Of a stretch of DNA of 64,000 bases, positions 44,271-53,275 are shown in pieces. This DNA is from Mesobacterium_A sp034670065. Lineage in GTDB: Bacteria > Pseudomonadota > Alphaproteobacteria > Rhodobacterales > Rhodobacteraceae. Each line of letters begins with the position of its first letter. The first letter of the stretch is position 1. Below the pieces are notes generated by a model. The model did no database searches, was not told where the DNA came from, and saw nothing but the letters and a program-made list of their open reading frames with translations. The position numbers and the translations under genes are program-made. The DNA lies in the NCBI GenBank assembly GCA_034670065.1, contig JAXMOG010000001.1, forward strand, positions 930,001-994,000, in the 5' to 3' direction.

Positions 44271-46595
44271 ATGACCGCCGTCGCAGACCGTATCGCCCGA
44301 AATATTGCCACCGACATTGGCGCGCGCGTCGAACAGGTAACCGCCACCGTCTCATTGCTGGATGGCGGTGACACTGTTCCCTTCGTAGCTCGGTATCGCA
44401 AAGAGGTGACTGGCGGGCTGGATGACACGCAATTGCGCCGTCTGTCAGAACGGCTGGAATACCTCAGAGAGCTGGAAAAGCGGCGGGCCAGCATCCTTGA
44501 CGAAATCAAGGGCCAAGGCAAACTGACAGACGTGCTGGCCAAATCCATCGCGGCGGCCGATACCAAAGCGGTACTGGAAGATTTGTATCTGCCCTACAAA
44601 CCCAAGCGCCGGACCAAAGCAATGATAGCCCGCGAAAATGGGCTGGAACCGTTGTTGCGCGCAATTCTGGCAGATCGCAGCACCGACCCAGAGGCGCTGG
44701 CGCAGACCTATTTGACTGAGGCGGTGCCCACGCAAAAACTGGCCCTGACAGGGGCACGCGATATTCTGGCCGAAGAATTGGGGGAAAACGCCGCCCTGCT
44801 GGGCCGCTTACGCCAGTTCATGCAGAGTGACGCGATGATCTCGGCGCGCGTGGTTCCTGGCAAGGAGGAGTCTGGCGCCAAGTTTTCCGACTATTTCGCG
44901 CATAGTGAAAAATGGTCAGCGATCCCGTCTCACCGGGCGCTTGCGATCTTGCGTGCGTCCAAAGAAGAGATCGTGACAATCGACATCAGCCCCGATCCAG
45001 AAACCGGATTGCCGCGCGTTCTGAACATGATTGGGGCCGAGATTGGAATTCAGGGCACTGGCCCCGGTGATCAGTGGCTGCAAGAAGCCGCATCCTGGAC
45101 ATGGAAGGTCAAGCTGAGCCTGTCGATGTTCGTTGATCTGCTAACGGAACTGCGCCGCCGCGCCCATGATGCGGCGATTGATGTCTTTGCCCGCAACTTG
45201 CGCGATCTGTTGCTGGCCGCCCCTGCCGGTGCCCGCGCGACGCTGGGCTTGGACCCTGGGATCCGCACTGGCTGCAAGATCGCCGTGGTCGATGAAACCG
45301 GCAAATTGCTGGAAACCGCAACCATCTACCCCTTTCAACCCCGCAATGACCTGCGCGGCGCCGAAGAGACGCTGATGCACCTGATCCGCAAGCACGGCAT
45401 TGCGCTGATCGCCATCGGGAACGGCACCGCCAGCCGGGAGTCTGAGCGGTTGGTCGCGGACGTTCTAAAACGTCTGCCCGCCGGAACGCAGCGCCCGAAT
45501 TCTGTCATCGTGTCCGAAGCCGGGGCCTCGGTCTATTCCGCGTCAGAACTGGCATCTCAAGAATTTCCAGATGTTGACGTGTCTTTGCGCGGTGCGGTTT
45601 CCATCGCCCGCCGTTTGCAGGATCCACTGGCCGAATTGGTGAAGATCGAACCCCAAGCCATTGGGGTTGGCCAATATCAGCACGACGTAGACCAACGCCG
45701 CTTGGCCCAATCCTTGGCTGCCGTTGTCGAAGATGCTGTGAACGCTGTAGGGGTTGATTTAAATATGGCCTCTGCACCGTTATTGTCCCACATCGCGGGG
45801 CTGGGGCCGTCATTGGCGCAGAATATCGTTGCTCACCGTGATGCCCAGGGCGCGTTTCCTTCGCGCAAAGCGTTGCTGAAAGTGCCCGGTTTGGGCCCCA
45901 AGGCATTTGTGCAATGTGCGGGTTTTCTGCGCATTTCAAATGGCACCGAGCCGCTGGATGCCTCCTCTGTTCACCCCGAAGCCTATGGCGTCGCGCGCAA
46001 GATCGTTCAGGCCTGTGGCCGGGATATCCGCGCCATCATGGGAAATAGCGATGCGCTGTCTGGCCTGCGGGCCGAGCAGTTTGTAGACGACAGTTTCGGC
46101 CTGCCAACCGTGCGCGATATCCTGACAGAGCTTGAAAAACCCGGCCGTGACCCGCGCCCAACCTTCAAAACCGCAACCTTTGCCGAAGGCGTCGACAGCA
46201 TTACAGACCTAAAATCCGGAATGTCGCTGGAAGGTACTGTGACCAATGTCGCTGCCTTTGGCGCATTCGTTGATATCGGTGTGCATCAAGACGGTTTGGT
46301 GCACGTCAGCCAGTTGGCAGACCGGTTCGTCAAAGACCCGCATGACATTGTAAAAGCGGGTGACGTTGTGCGGGTGCGCGTGACCGAAATTGACGTACCA
46401 CGCAAACGTATCGGGCTGAGCATGCGCAAGGACGCCGGCGAAGCTTCGGCGCAACGTTCGGCCCAGCCCGCCAAACCGAAACCGGACCGCAACGCCCGGC
46501 ACAAAAGCAAACCGCAAAATAAGCCCAACACGCAGGGCGCATTGGGGTCTGCCTTGGCCGAGGCCTTGAAACGTACGACCGACCGAAAGAGCTGA
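44271..46595 (+). CDS. tex: Tex, RNA-binding transcription accessory protein
   Basis: 774 residues, usual for Tex. It has a helical N-terminal domain, a YqgF/RuvX-like nuclease fold (LGLDPGIRTGCKIAVVDETG, about residue 324), helix-hairpin-helix segments (PLLSHIAGLGPSLAQNIV and LLKVPGLGPKAFVQCAGF) and a C-terminal S1 domain (LEGTVTNVAAFGAFVDIGVHQDG). The Lys/Pro/Arg-rich tail is typical. It binds structured RNA and affects transcription. Confidence 0.97.
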   Translation: MTAVADRIARNIATDIGARVEQVTATVSLLDGGDTVPFVARYRKEVTGGLDDTQLRRLSERLEYLRELEKRRASILDEIKGQGKLTDVLAKSIAAADTKAVLEDLYLPYKPKRRTKAMIARENGLEPLLRAILADRSTDPEALAQTYLTEAVPTQKLALTGARDILAEELGENAALLGRLRQFMQSDAMISARVVPGKEESGAKFSDYFAHSEKWSAIPSHRALAILRASKEEIVTIDISPDPETGLPRVLNMIGAEIGIQGTGPGDQWLQEAASWTWKVKLSLSMFVDLLTELRRRAHDAAIDVFARNLRDLLLAAPAGARATLGLDPGIRTGCKIAVVDETGKLLETATIYPFQPRNDLRGAEETLMHLIRKHGIALIAIGNGTASRESERLVADVLKRLPAGTQRPNSVIVSEAGASVYSASELASQEFPDVDVSLRGAVSIARRLQDPLAELVKIEPQAIGVGQYQHDVDQRRLAQSLAAVVEDAVNAVGVDLNMASAPLLSHIAGLGPSLAQNIVAHRDAQGAFPSRKALLKVPGLGPKAFVQCAGFLRISNGTEPLDASSVHPEAYGVARKIVQACGRDIRAIMGNSDALSGLRAEQFVDDSFGLPTVRDILTELEKPGRDPRPTFKTATFAEGVDSITDLKSGMSLEGTVTNVAAFGAFVDIGVHQDGLVHVSQLADRFVKDPHDIVKAGDVVRVRVTEIDVPRKRIGLSMRKDAGEASAQRSAQPAKPKPDRNARHKSKPQNKPNTQGALGSALAEALKRTTDRKS

Positions 46596-46844
46596 TCGAA
46601 CCTACTCACGCATTTGGGGTGCGACCGGAACGGCCAGTCCCCAATGGGCGTGGCCAGCTCTTGCCTGTTGGGCCGATTGTGCGATGGGCCCACTCTGAAA
46701 CAAGGCCACCTGAGCGGAGCGGCAAAACGGGACCGCCCCCGTTTGCGGTAATTTTTGCCGCCTCAAACCACCATCCAAAGTCCCTAGGCTCGTCCAAATT
46801 CAGTCAAATTGCCCCGGCACAACACCGCCAAGTGAGGACTGCTT

Positions 46845-48646
46845 ATGCTTGGTAATTTGTTAACGCTCATCAACGGCACGCCAGAACAAAAAATGCGACA
46901 TCAGCAAGTCGCAAAGATGCTGGCAGGTATGGGCGGGTCTATCGACAAGCTTGGATTTTTCGAAAAGAGAAAACTGGTGAAATTGGTCTGGCGCGCTGCT
47001 GAGCGCCAGAAGCTGCCAATTGATGAACAAATGCGCAAGTTCTTTGAAAACATGGACGAAGAGCGCGATCAATTGAAGCTGATGCGCAAAAGTGGTGTTT
47101 TCGATCAGGGCGACCAAGACAGCAAGCAAACACAAGAGAAAATCCGGCAGCTTTATCGCACTGGGTTTGCGGTGCCGCCATCGTTACAGGCACTTTTGAA
47201 CGAGATTCCGGCCCCCGAATTGCGCGACCATATCACCGAAAACTTGCGCGAAGCTTTGCATTTCCGGCCTGTGATGCCCCCCCGAAAGAACCCCGGCCTT
47301 ACCTTTTTGGCGGGCTGCCAATGGCCCCCAAAGGGTTGGTCTGGCCACGTGTGACGGACGCGAAAGGCACGCAACGCCCGGCGCATTTCATTGGTCAGAT
47401 TGATTGTGCGGCGATCCCTGAATTTGGCCTGCGTCACCTGTATCCGCGCGATGGCATCTTGTTCTTCTTTTATCCATTGCTGCAAAACGGGTTTCAAAAC
47501 TTGGTGGGAGATTTGGTTGTTCACCTGCCAAAGTCTGATGAGATTCAACAAATCGTTCCCGATGCCGCGCTGCCCGCGTATAAATTCAACAGAACCGCCT
47601 ATCAAAAGTTCTGGCTGCATGAGCTGGAGCACACCCATTTGCCGCCGGGGTCCATCTTGCCGAAATGGGAAATGGACATGGGCGTCAGCCTACAGTGGGG
47701 TTCGCATACACTGTACCAAGGAGACGGCATCAAATTCCCGCCTCATGTGGAAGAGGCCGTGATAGACGACGATCACAAGAGCCTTTTCCATTTTTGCGAA
47801 GACTTCGAGAAGAAGATGGCCCGCGATCCGTCGACCACCTTCATTCCATTTGCAGACACGATCTTCCGTCACACATTGGAAAAAGTAGATGGTGTCATGA
47901 TTGGATTTGAAGGGTTTCCGCACAATTATCACGCCATTCACACGATGTTGGGCCTCTATCGCGACATTCTGGACAGCACCACTAAAGCGCTGAACCGTTT
48001 CATTGCCTTTGTGGATGAAGGCGCAGAAACCTATACTGGGAACGAAGCGTGGTGCGCCCCGCAAAACCAGCCAGCGCGCAAGGTTCAAAGCCTGAAAACC
48101 TTGTCTGCCATCGCGCAACGACGTGAAGCGGTTACTCGAAAGATGACCAAACTCAGCAAGATAAATCTGGCCGCTCCAACACGCGAGGCGGACCGCAAGA
48201 TCTTTTGGCAGTACTGGAAAAAGCTGTCTAGCGAGGGGGCATTGAAACTGGAAACCCATCATTCCTCGTCGCATGCCCGGTATGAGAACGGCCTCCATGA
48301 AATGAACAGACTTGTTGAGGAGGCAGCGCTGCACTGTAGCCTCGCCAGCGCCTGCCACAGCCGGGAAAGCTTTGCCACTTTACCCAAGAAGCCCGCCAAG
48401 AACTGGATCGCCACACACCAGCCGCACCCCCCGTTTCAACGGTATTTGCATCAGTCCTTGGGCCATGCGCCATCTACACAAAATAACGAAGAAGAGCCGC
48501 TGTTTGCCCTGCCCCTAATGCAGTTTCCAGATGTGGAGTTTCGAGATTTCCAAGTCAGCGATTTGGGTGCGCTTCAATACTGGATAGATCTTCCGGACCT
48601 TGAACGGCATGATTTTTCAAAGGCCCGCGCAGAAATCGGGAACTGA
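46845..48646 (+). pseudogene. DUF1963 (YwqG-like) gene split by a one-base frameshift
   Basis: Two frames make one protein of about 600 residues. The first (46845-47354) ends ...NPGLTFLAG and then turns to nonsense with a stop. The second frame, open to 48646, reads GLPMAPKGLVWPRV across the same bases, the expected DUF1963 opening, then AHFIGQIDCAAIPEFGLRHLYPRDGILFFFY. Near 47312-47314 the DNA has GGG where GGGG would restore the frame. Either a base is lost in the organism or the sequence has an error. Function of DUF1963 proteins is unknown. Confidence 0.82.
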
Positions 48647-48700
48647 CGCGTCGCAAAACTGGCTGAACGGCATATATATTGGGCCGCATGTGGCATTCCT

Positions 48701-49618
48701 TTAAGGCGTTTCTTGCCAGTGCTTGGAAGCCTCTGAAAGCTCCTTGCGAAATTGCCGGATCGCGTAGTCAGAAAAGTTGGATCGAACACGCCCTTTTTTG
48801 GAAACGACGTAAATCTTGACCGGCGTATATTCTACCATTGGTCGACGTACCACGCCCGGCATATAGACCTCTGCCACTGAAAATTCGTCAATCAGCGCGA
48901 CCCCCAAACCATGACGTACCAAGCTAACAACCGTCTGCGCAAAGCGGCCCCGCATTGAGTAATTCGGGTCCAACCCCGCATCGTGGAAAGGCTGCGCAAT
49001 CGCCGCGCCGTATGGGTCAGATGGGTCTACTCCGATCAGCGCCTCTTGCGCCATCTCTGCCACCGTCACCTCTGATTTGGCCGCCAATTTATGCCCTTCC
49101 GGCAGGATCGCCACGATCCTTCCAACGGCGATTTCCGTGCTCTCAATCCCTGGGTTGTTGACCGGGGAACTCATGATCACGAACTCGCCGCGTTCCAATA
49201 ACAGGTAGTCGAGCGTTTCTTCGATTTTGAGGATGTTGAGATCGATATACAGATCAGGATATCGGCGCCGAATAGAACGGGTTGCTCTGGCCGCGATAAA
49301 CTGCGCAACCGAAGGGGCGGACGCAAAAGACAACCGAACGTCTTCGCCTTTCTTCAGTGAGCTAATCGAGCTTTGAAGATTTTCTACACCTTTATAAACT
49401 TCACGGATCTGATCAAACACCGGTCCAGCCTCAACAGCAGGAATGAAAAGCCCAGCGCGCCGCTCAAACAGGCGAATTCCCAAGGATTCCTCGGTATGTT
49501 TGATCAATCGGCTGACACCGGGGGCTGAAACGCCCAAATGTTCGGCAGCCCCACTGATTGTACCGCGCAACAAAACGGCCCGTATCATTTCAACTTGGCG
49601 TAAGGTGATTTCGCGCAT
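48701..49618 (-). CDS. LysR-family transcriptional regulator beside tctCBA
   Basis: 305 residues with an N-terminal HTH (RAVLLRGTISGAAEHLGVSAPGVSRLIKHTEESLGIRLFER). It is divergent from tctC across 160 bases, so it most likely controls tctCBA in response to the transported acid. Confidence 0.92.
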   Translation of the reverse strand: MREITLRQVEMIRAVLLRGTISGAAEHLGVSAPGVSRLIKHTEESLGIRLFERRAGLFIPAVEAGPVFDQIREVYKGVENLQSSISSLKKGEDVRLSFASAPSVAQFIAARATRSIRRRYPDLYIDLNILKIEETLDYLLLERGEFVIMSSPVNNPGIESTEIAVGRIVAILPEGHKLAAKSEVTVAEMAQEALIGVDPSDPYGAAIAQPFHDAGLDPNYSMRGRFAQTVVSLVRHGLGVALIDEFSVAEVYMPGVVRRPMVEYTPVKIYVVSKKGRVRSNFSDYAIRQFRKELSEASKHWQETP

Positions 49619-49778
49619 GAGGGCGCCCCTCTCCGGAACTTAACTTGATGTTACGCAACATCCTAAATCAGCAATTGAAGTTCAAGATGGCATCTCGTTA
49701 GTCTGACTATGGGAAAAACGCCCTAAAACACCGCCACATTGGCGAAAAATCTGCGGGTAAACCGCAATGGGAGGAAAT

Positions 49779-50774
49779 ATGAAGACCAATTGGATTGGAG
49801 CCGTCGCTGCGCTTGTATTGGCTGGCTCAACTGTATCTGCGCAAGAATTTCCAGAGCGCGAGTTGCTTGGCGTCGTTATGTGGGGCGCAGGTGGTGCCAC
49901 AGACACTGTCGCGCGTGCCGTAAACCCAGCCGCGGAAGAAGCCCTGGGTAAGTCCATTGTCGTGCTCAATAAATCTGGCGGCGCTGGCGCAATTTCGACA
50001 GCGTATGTCAATGCGGCCCCGGCTGATGGCTACACCTTCTTGTACGGTGCGGAAAACCCGCAGCTTCACCCTGTCATGGGCGTTGCGTCGTTGGATTATT
50101 CCAGCTTCACGCCGATCAATATCCTTGGTCGGGGCGTCGCGGTGATCGTTGTGCCCAAGGATTCAAAATATCAGACAATGGGCGAATTGATGGCAGATAT
50201 TGCCGCCAATCCCGGCTCTGTCATCATGGGGTCCACAGGCCCAGGCGGATTGCCAAGCACCATTGGCGCCTTGATCGCCAATTCCGCCCCGTTTGAAGTG
50301 ACGGCCATTCCGTTTGGTGGCGAAGGCCCCGGTTTGACCGCGATGCTGGGTGGCGAAGTCGACTTTATGCCTGCTGGTATTTCGGCCGCTGCGGAACAAG
50401 TAAAGGCGGGCAATATGCGCGCGCTTGCAGTTGTCAACTCGACACCCGTCGACACATTGCCAGAGGCACCCGCGATCACAGACGCGCTGCCAGACATGGC
50501 AAACTTCCTGCCTTGGGGGCCCTTCTATGGTGTCTTCGTGCGTGAAGACACGCCGGACGATGTGGTCGCCACGTTGACAACAGCCTTCAAGACAGCTGCG
50601 GAAAGCGAGACCTTCACAACCCTGATGGCCAACCGCGGCAACATCGTGATGAACATGTCCGGTGACGAAGCCAAAGACTTCTTGGTCAAGTGGCAGCAAG
50701 TCACAGCTTGGGCTTTGCAAGATACCGGGGCGGCCAAAGTCAGCCCCGAAGAGTTGGGCATTCCTCGTCCATAA
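49779..50774 (+). CDS. tctC: Tripartite tricarboxylate transporter substrate-binding protein, TctC
   Basis: 331 residues from ATG 49779 behind a strong GGGAGGAAAT site, with a signal peptide (GAVAALVLAGSTVSA). Family stretches include WGAGGATDTVARAVNPAAEEALG, VVLNKSGGAGAISTAYV and TPVDTLPEAPAITD. It binds a carboxylic acid in the periplasm. The hairpin after it probably sets a high expression relative to tctBA. Confidence 0.94.
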   Translation: MKTNWIGAVAALVLAGSTVSAQEFPERELLGVVMWGAGGATDTVARAVNPAAEEALGKSIVVLNKSGGAGAISTAYVNAAPADGYTFLYGAENPQLHPVMGVASLDYSSFTPINILGRGVAVIVVPKDSKYQTMGELMADIAANPGSVIMGSTGPGGLPSTIGALIANSAPFEVTAIPFGGEGPGLTAMLGGEVDFMPAGISAAAEQVKAGNMRALAVVNSTPVDTLPEAPAITDALPDMANFLPWGPFYGVFVREDTPDDVVATLTTAFKTAAESETFTTLMANRGNIVMNMSGDEAKDFLVKWQQVTAWALQDTGAAKVSPEELGIPRP

Positions 50775-50786
50775 TCACGCATACGT

Positions 50787-50806
50787 CGGCCCGTCCAAAC
50801 GGGCCG
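50787..50806 (+). terminator. Hairpin after tctC
   Basis: CGGCCCGT and ACGGGCCG form an 8-base stem with a CCAA loop, 13 bases after the tctC stop. No long T run follows, so partial attenuation or 3'-end protection is more likely than full termination. Confidence 0.55.
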
Positions 50807-50831
50807 GCGTGTCTTGCTGTTCGGAGAAATC

Positions 50832-51320
50832 ATGATGTCGTCTGATCCCGCCAACCGCAGGCCGGGTGAGCTGGTGTTTGCCTTGCTCTTGCTGCTGTTC
50901 TCTGTCGCCGCCTTCTGGCAGGCCTATGAAATTTCCGGTTTCACCGGCAAGACAACGGCGGGTGTATTTCCGATGCTGGCCTCAGGTGTGATGGTCATCT
51001 CTGGCCTTGTCATCTTGGTTTCGGCGGCGTCTTCGCCGCCTGCCCCCAAAGACGCGCCGGGTTTCTTTAGCGAAGTGGTGCCGATCAACCATGTTGTCCT
51101 GATCGGGTTGGTCCTGGGCTACGTTGTATTGATGCCCTTGCTTGGTTTTCTGGTCAGTTCTGCGCTGTTCCTGTTCTGCGCGTTTCAGTTTCTGTGGCGC
51201 AAGAACCCGCTGTATATGCTTGCGCTTACTGCGCTGACGCTGGCTGCTATCTACATTGTCTTTCGCGAAGTTTTTCAGGTTGTGCTGCCGCAAGGGTCGC
51301 TATTTCGGGGGTACTTCTAG
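50832..51320 (+). CDS. tctB: Tripartite tricarboxylate transporter small membrane subunit, TctB
   Basis: 162 residues from ATG 50832 (GGAGAAATC before it). Four hydrophobic helices and the TctB-type layout are seen (LLLLLFSVAAFWQAYEISGFTGKTTAGVFPML). The stop is immediately followed by tctA. Confidence 0.92.
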   Translation: MMSSDPANRRPGELVFALLLLLFSVAAFWQAYEISGFTGKTTAGVFPMLASGVMVISGLVILVSAASSPPAPKDAPGFFSEVVPINHVVLIGLVLGYVVLMPLLGFLVSSALFLFCAFQFLWRKNPLYMLALTALTLAAIYIVFREVFQVVLPQGSLFRGYF

Positions 51321-52829
51321 ATGCTTGAAGCACTTGGGTTCTTCGCAATCGCATGGACTGATCCATGGCTGATATTCTTAACCGCCGCGGGCACGCTTGC
51401 TGGCATTTACGTTGGCGCAATCCCCGGCCTGTCTGTCACGATGGCAACATCGATCCTGATTTCGTTCACCTTCAAATGGGACGTCAACGAAGCGCTTGCT
51501 CTCATCTCTGGGGTGTTCTTTGGCGGCGTGTATGGCGGGTCCAGAACGGCGATTTTGCTGAACATCCCTGGCGCGCCCTCGGCCATTGCCACTGCGATAG
51601 AAGGCTACCCGCTTGCCAAACGTGGTGAGGCAGGAGAAGCCATCGGCCTGACCACCGTTATGTCTGTCTTTGGTGGTTTCGTCGGTATTCTGGCGCTGGC
51701 ACTTTTTGCGCCTGTTATTTCCAGTTTCGCGCTGATGTTCCAATCGCGGGACTATTTGCTGCTGGGCATTATCGGCATCCTGCTGGTGGGCACATTATCG
51801 GGTGAAAGCTTTGCCAAGGGCGCCTTTGCCGGTGCGCTTGGCGTGTTGATCGGCATGGTTGGCCTTGACCCGATGACAGCCGAGGGGCGGTTCACATTTG
51901 GTTCGATCCATCTGTTGGGCGGCATCCCCTATGTTGCGGCGATGATCGGCTTTTTCGGCGTGGCCGAGGCACTGGTGCAGTTGCACACGCTGAACACCCC
52001 CGCCATCAAACAGAAGATTGACCGGATCATTCCACGATTTTCGGATGTCAAAAAATACTTCTGGCTGGCGATCCGCGCCTCTGGGATTGGCACGATTATC
52101 GGGGCGCTTCCAGGCACGGGTGGCGATATCGCTGCTCTGTTGGCATATGATGATGCAAAGCGCACAACCAAGAACCCGGAACGGCCCTTTGGCACCGGTA
52201 CGCGCGAAGGTCTGGTGGCGCCGGAGGCCGCAAATAATGCGGCTGTGGGCGGGGCTCATATTCCGATGCTGACGCTGGGCATTCCGGGTGACGCGGTCAC
52301 AGCAGTGATCATTGGAGCACTGTTTATCCACGGCTTAAAGCCCGGCCCGCTTTTGCTGGTCGAAACCCCTCATTTGTTCTGGTTCATTGTGGGCAGTCTG
52401 ACACTGGCAAATGTATTCTTGTTGATCTTCGGGCTCACCGGGATCCGTATGTTCACCAAGATCGTGGAATGCCCAAAGGCGGTATTGATCCCTCTGATCA
52501 TCGTTCTCAGCGCCGTGGGCACCTATGCGATCCAGAATAATCCAATCGACGTGTATTGGATGCTGCTATTTGGTGTCATTGGCTACTTCATGAAAACCTA
52601 TGGGTTCCAAGTTGGGCCGGTGATCCTGGGTGTGATCCTTGGGCCGATGATGGATAGCAACTATCGCCGTGCAATGCTGCGCGCCCGGCAGGATGTCGGA
52701 GATTTCCTGTGGGCGTTTGTTTCCAACCCGATTTCACTGGTCCTGACGACGGGCCTGTTGATCATGCTAATCAGCCAGACCCCGCTTTGGCCCATTTTGC
52801 GCCGGCGTGTGTTTCGAATAACCGACTAG
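51321..52829 (+). CDS. tctA: Tripartite tricarboxylate transporter large membrane subunit, TctA
   Basis: 502 residues, about 12 helices, with the conserved TctA stretches GAIPGLSVTMATSILISFTF, FFGGVYGGSRTAILLNIPGAP and ALPGTGGDIAALLAYDDAKR. It forms the cation-coupled transport channel. It directly abuts tctB. Confidence 0.96.
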   Translation: MLEALGFFAIAWTDPWLIFLTAAGTLAGIYVGAIPGLSVTMATSILISFTFKWDVNEALALISGVFFGGVYGGSRTAILLNIPGAPSAIATAIEGYPLAKRGEAGEAIGLTTVMSVFGGFVGILALALFAPVISSFALMFQSRDYLLLGIIGILLVGTLSGESFAKGAFAGALGVLIGMVGLDPMTAEGRFTFGSIHLLGGIPYVAAMIGFFGVAEALVQLHTLNTPAIKQKIDRIIPRFSDVKKYFWLAIRASGIGTIIGALPGTGGDIAALLAYDDAKRTTKNPERPFGTGTREGLVAPEAANNAAVGGAHIPMLTLGIPGDAVTAVIIGALFIHGLKPGPLLLVETPHLFWFIVGSLTLANVFLLIFGLTGIRMFTKIVECPKAVLIPLIIVLSAVGTYAIQNNPIDVYWMLLFGVIGYFMKTYGFQVGPVILGVILGPMMDSNYRRAMLRARQDVGDFLWAFVSNPISLVLTTGLLIMLISQTPLWPILRRRVFRITD

Positions 52830-53275
52830 CGAAGCTATCACGCGCTGTGGCCTATGCAATACGAGGCCGGCCATCCACCAAGGCATGAGCGGGCAGCGCG
52901 GGGTTGCGTTGACGCCAACAAGCCGTAACATGTATGACACGACATCAAGGATGACATGTGCGGCCGCCGCCAAGATCAGGCCCACAAAAACAGCTAACCG
53001 CTTGAGGCCGCTTTTCACACCATGATCGATGACTTGGAAACTTTGCGCCTTGAGGGTGTTGCCTTCTTTCGCGCCTGCGCCACCGGCACAGTGTTTTCCA
53101 TTCCCGCCCCCAACGCTCCAAAGGCAATCGGCACCAGTGCTGGATTTGTGGACATGCTGGATAGCTGGGCTTTGCGGCCCGTTTCTGCCCCTGTCTGGTT
53201 TCACGTCAACCGACTGACCAATGTTCAGATGCCACAAGACCATGATCGTTTCCCGGTAAATCAGAAAGCTGCTTA
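52830..53275. other. 446-base gap between tctA and the dehydrogenase
   Basis: Frames exist on both strands (for example 53022-53276 plus and a long minus frame), but none has a recognisable family or a good ribosome-binding site. I see no clear terminator. Confidence 0.4.
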
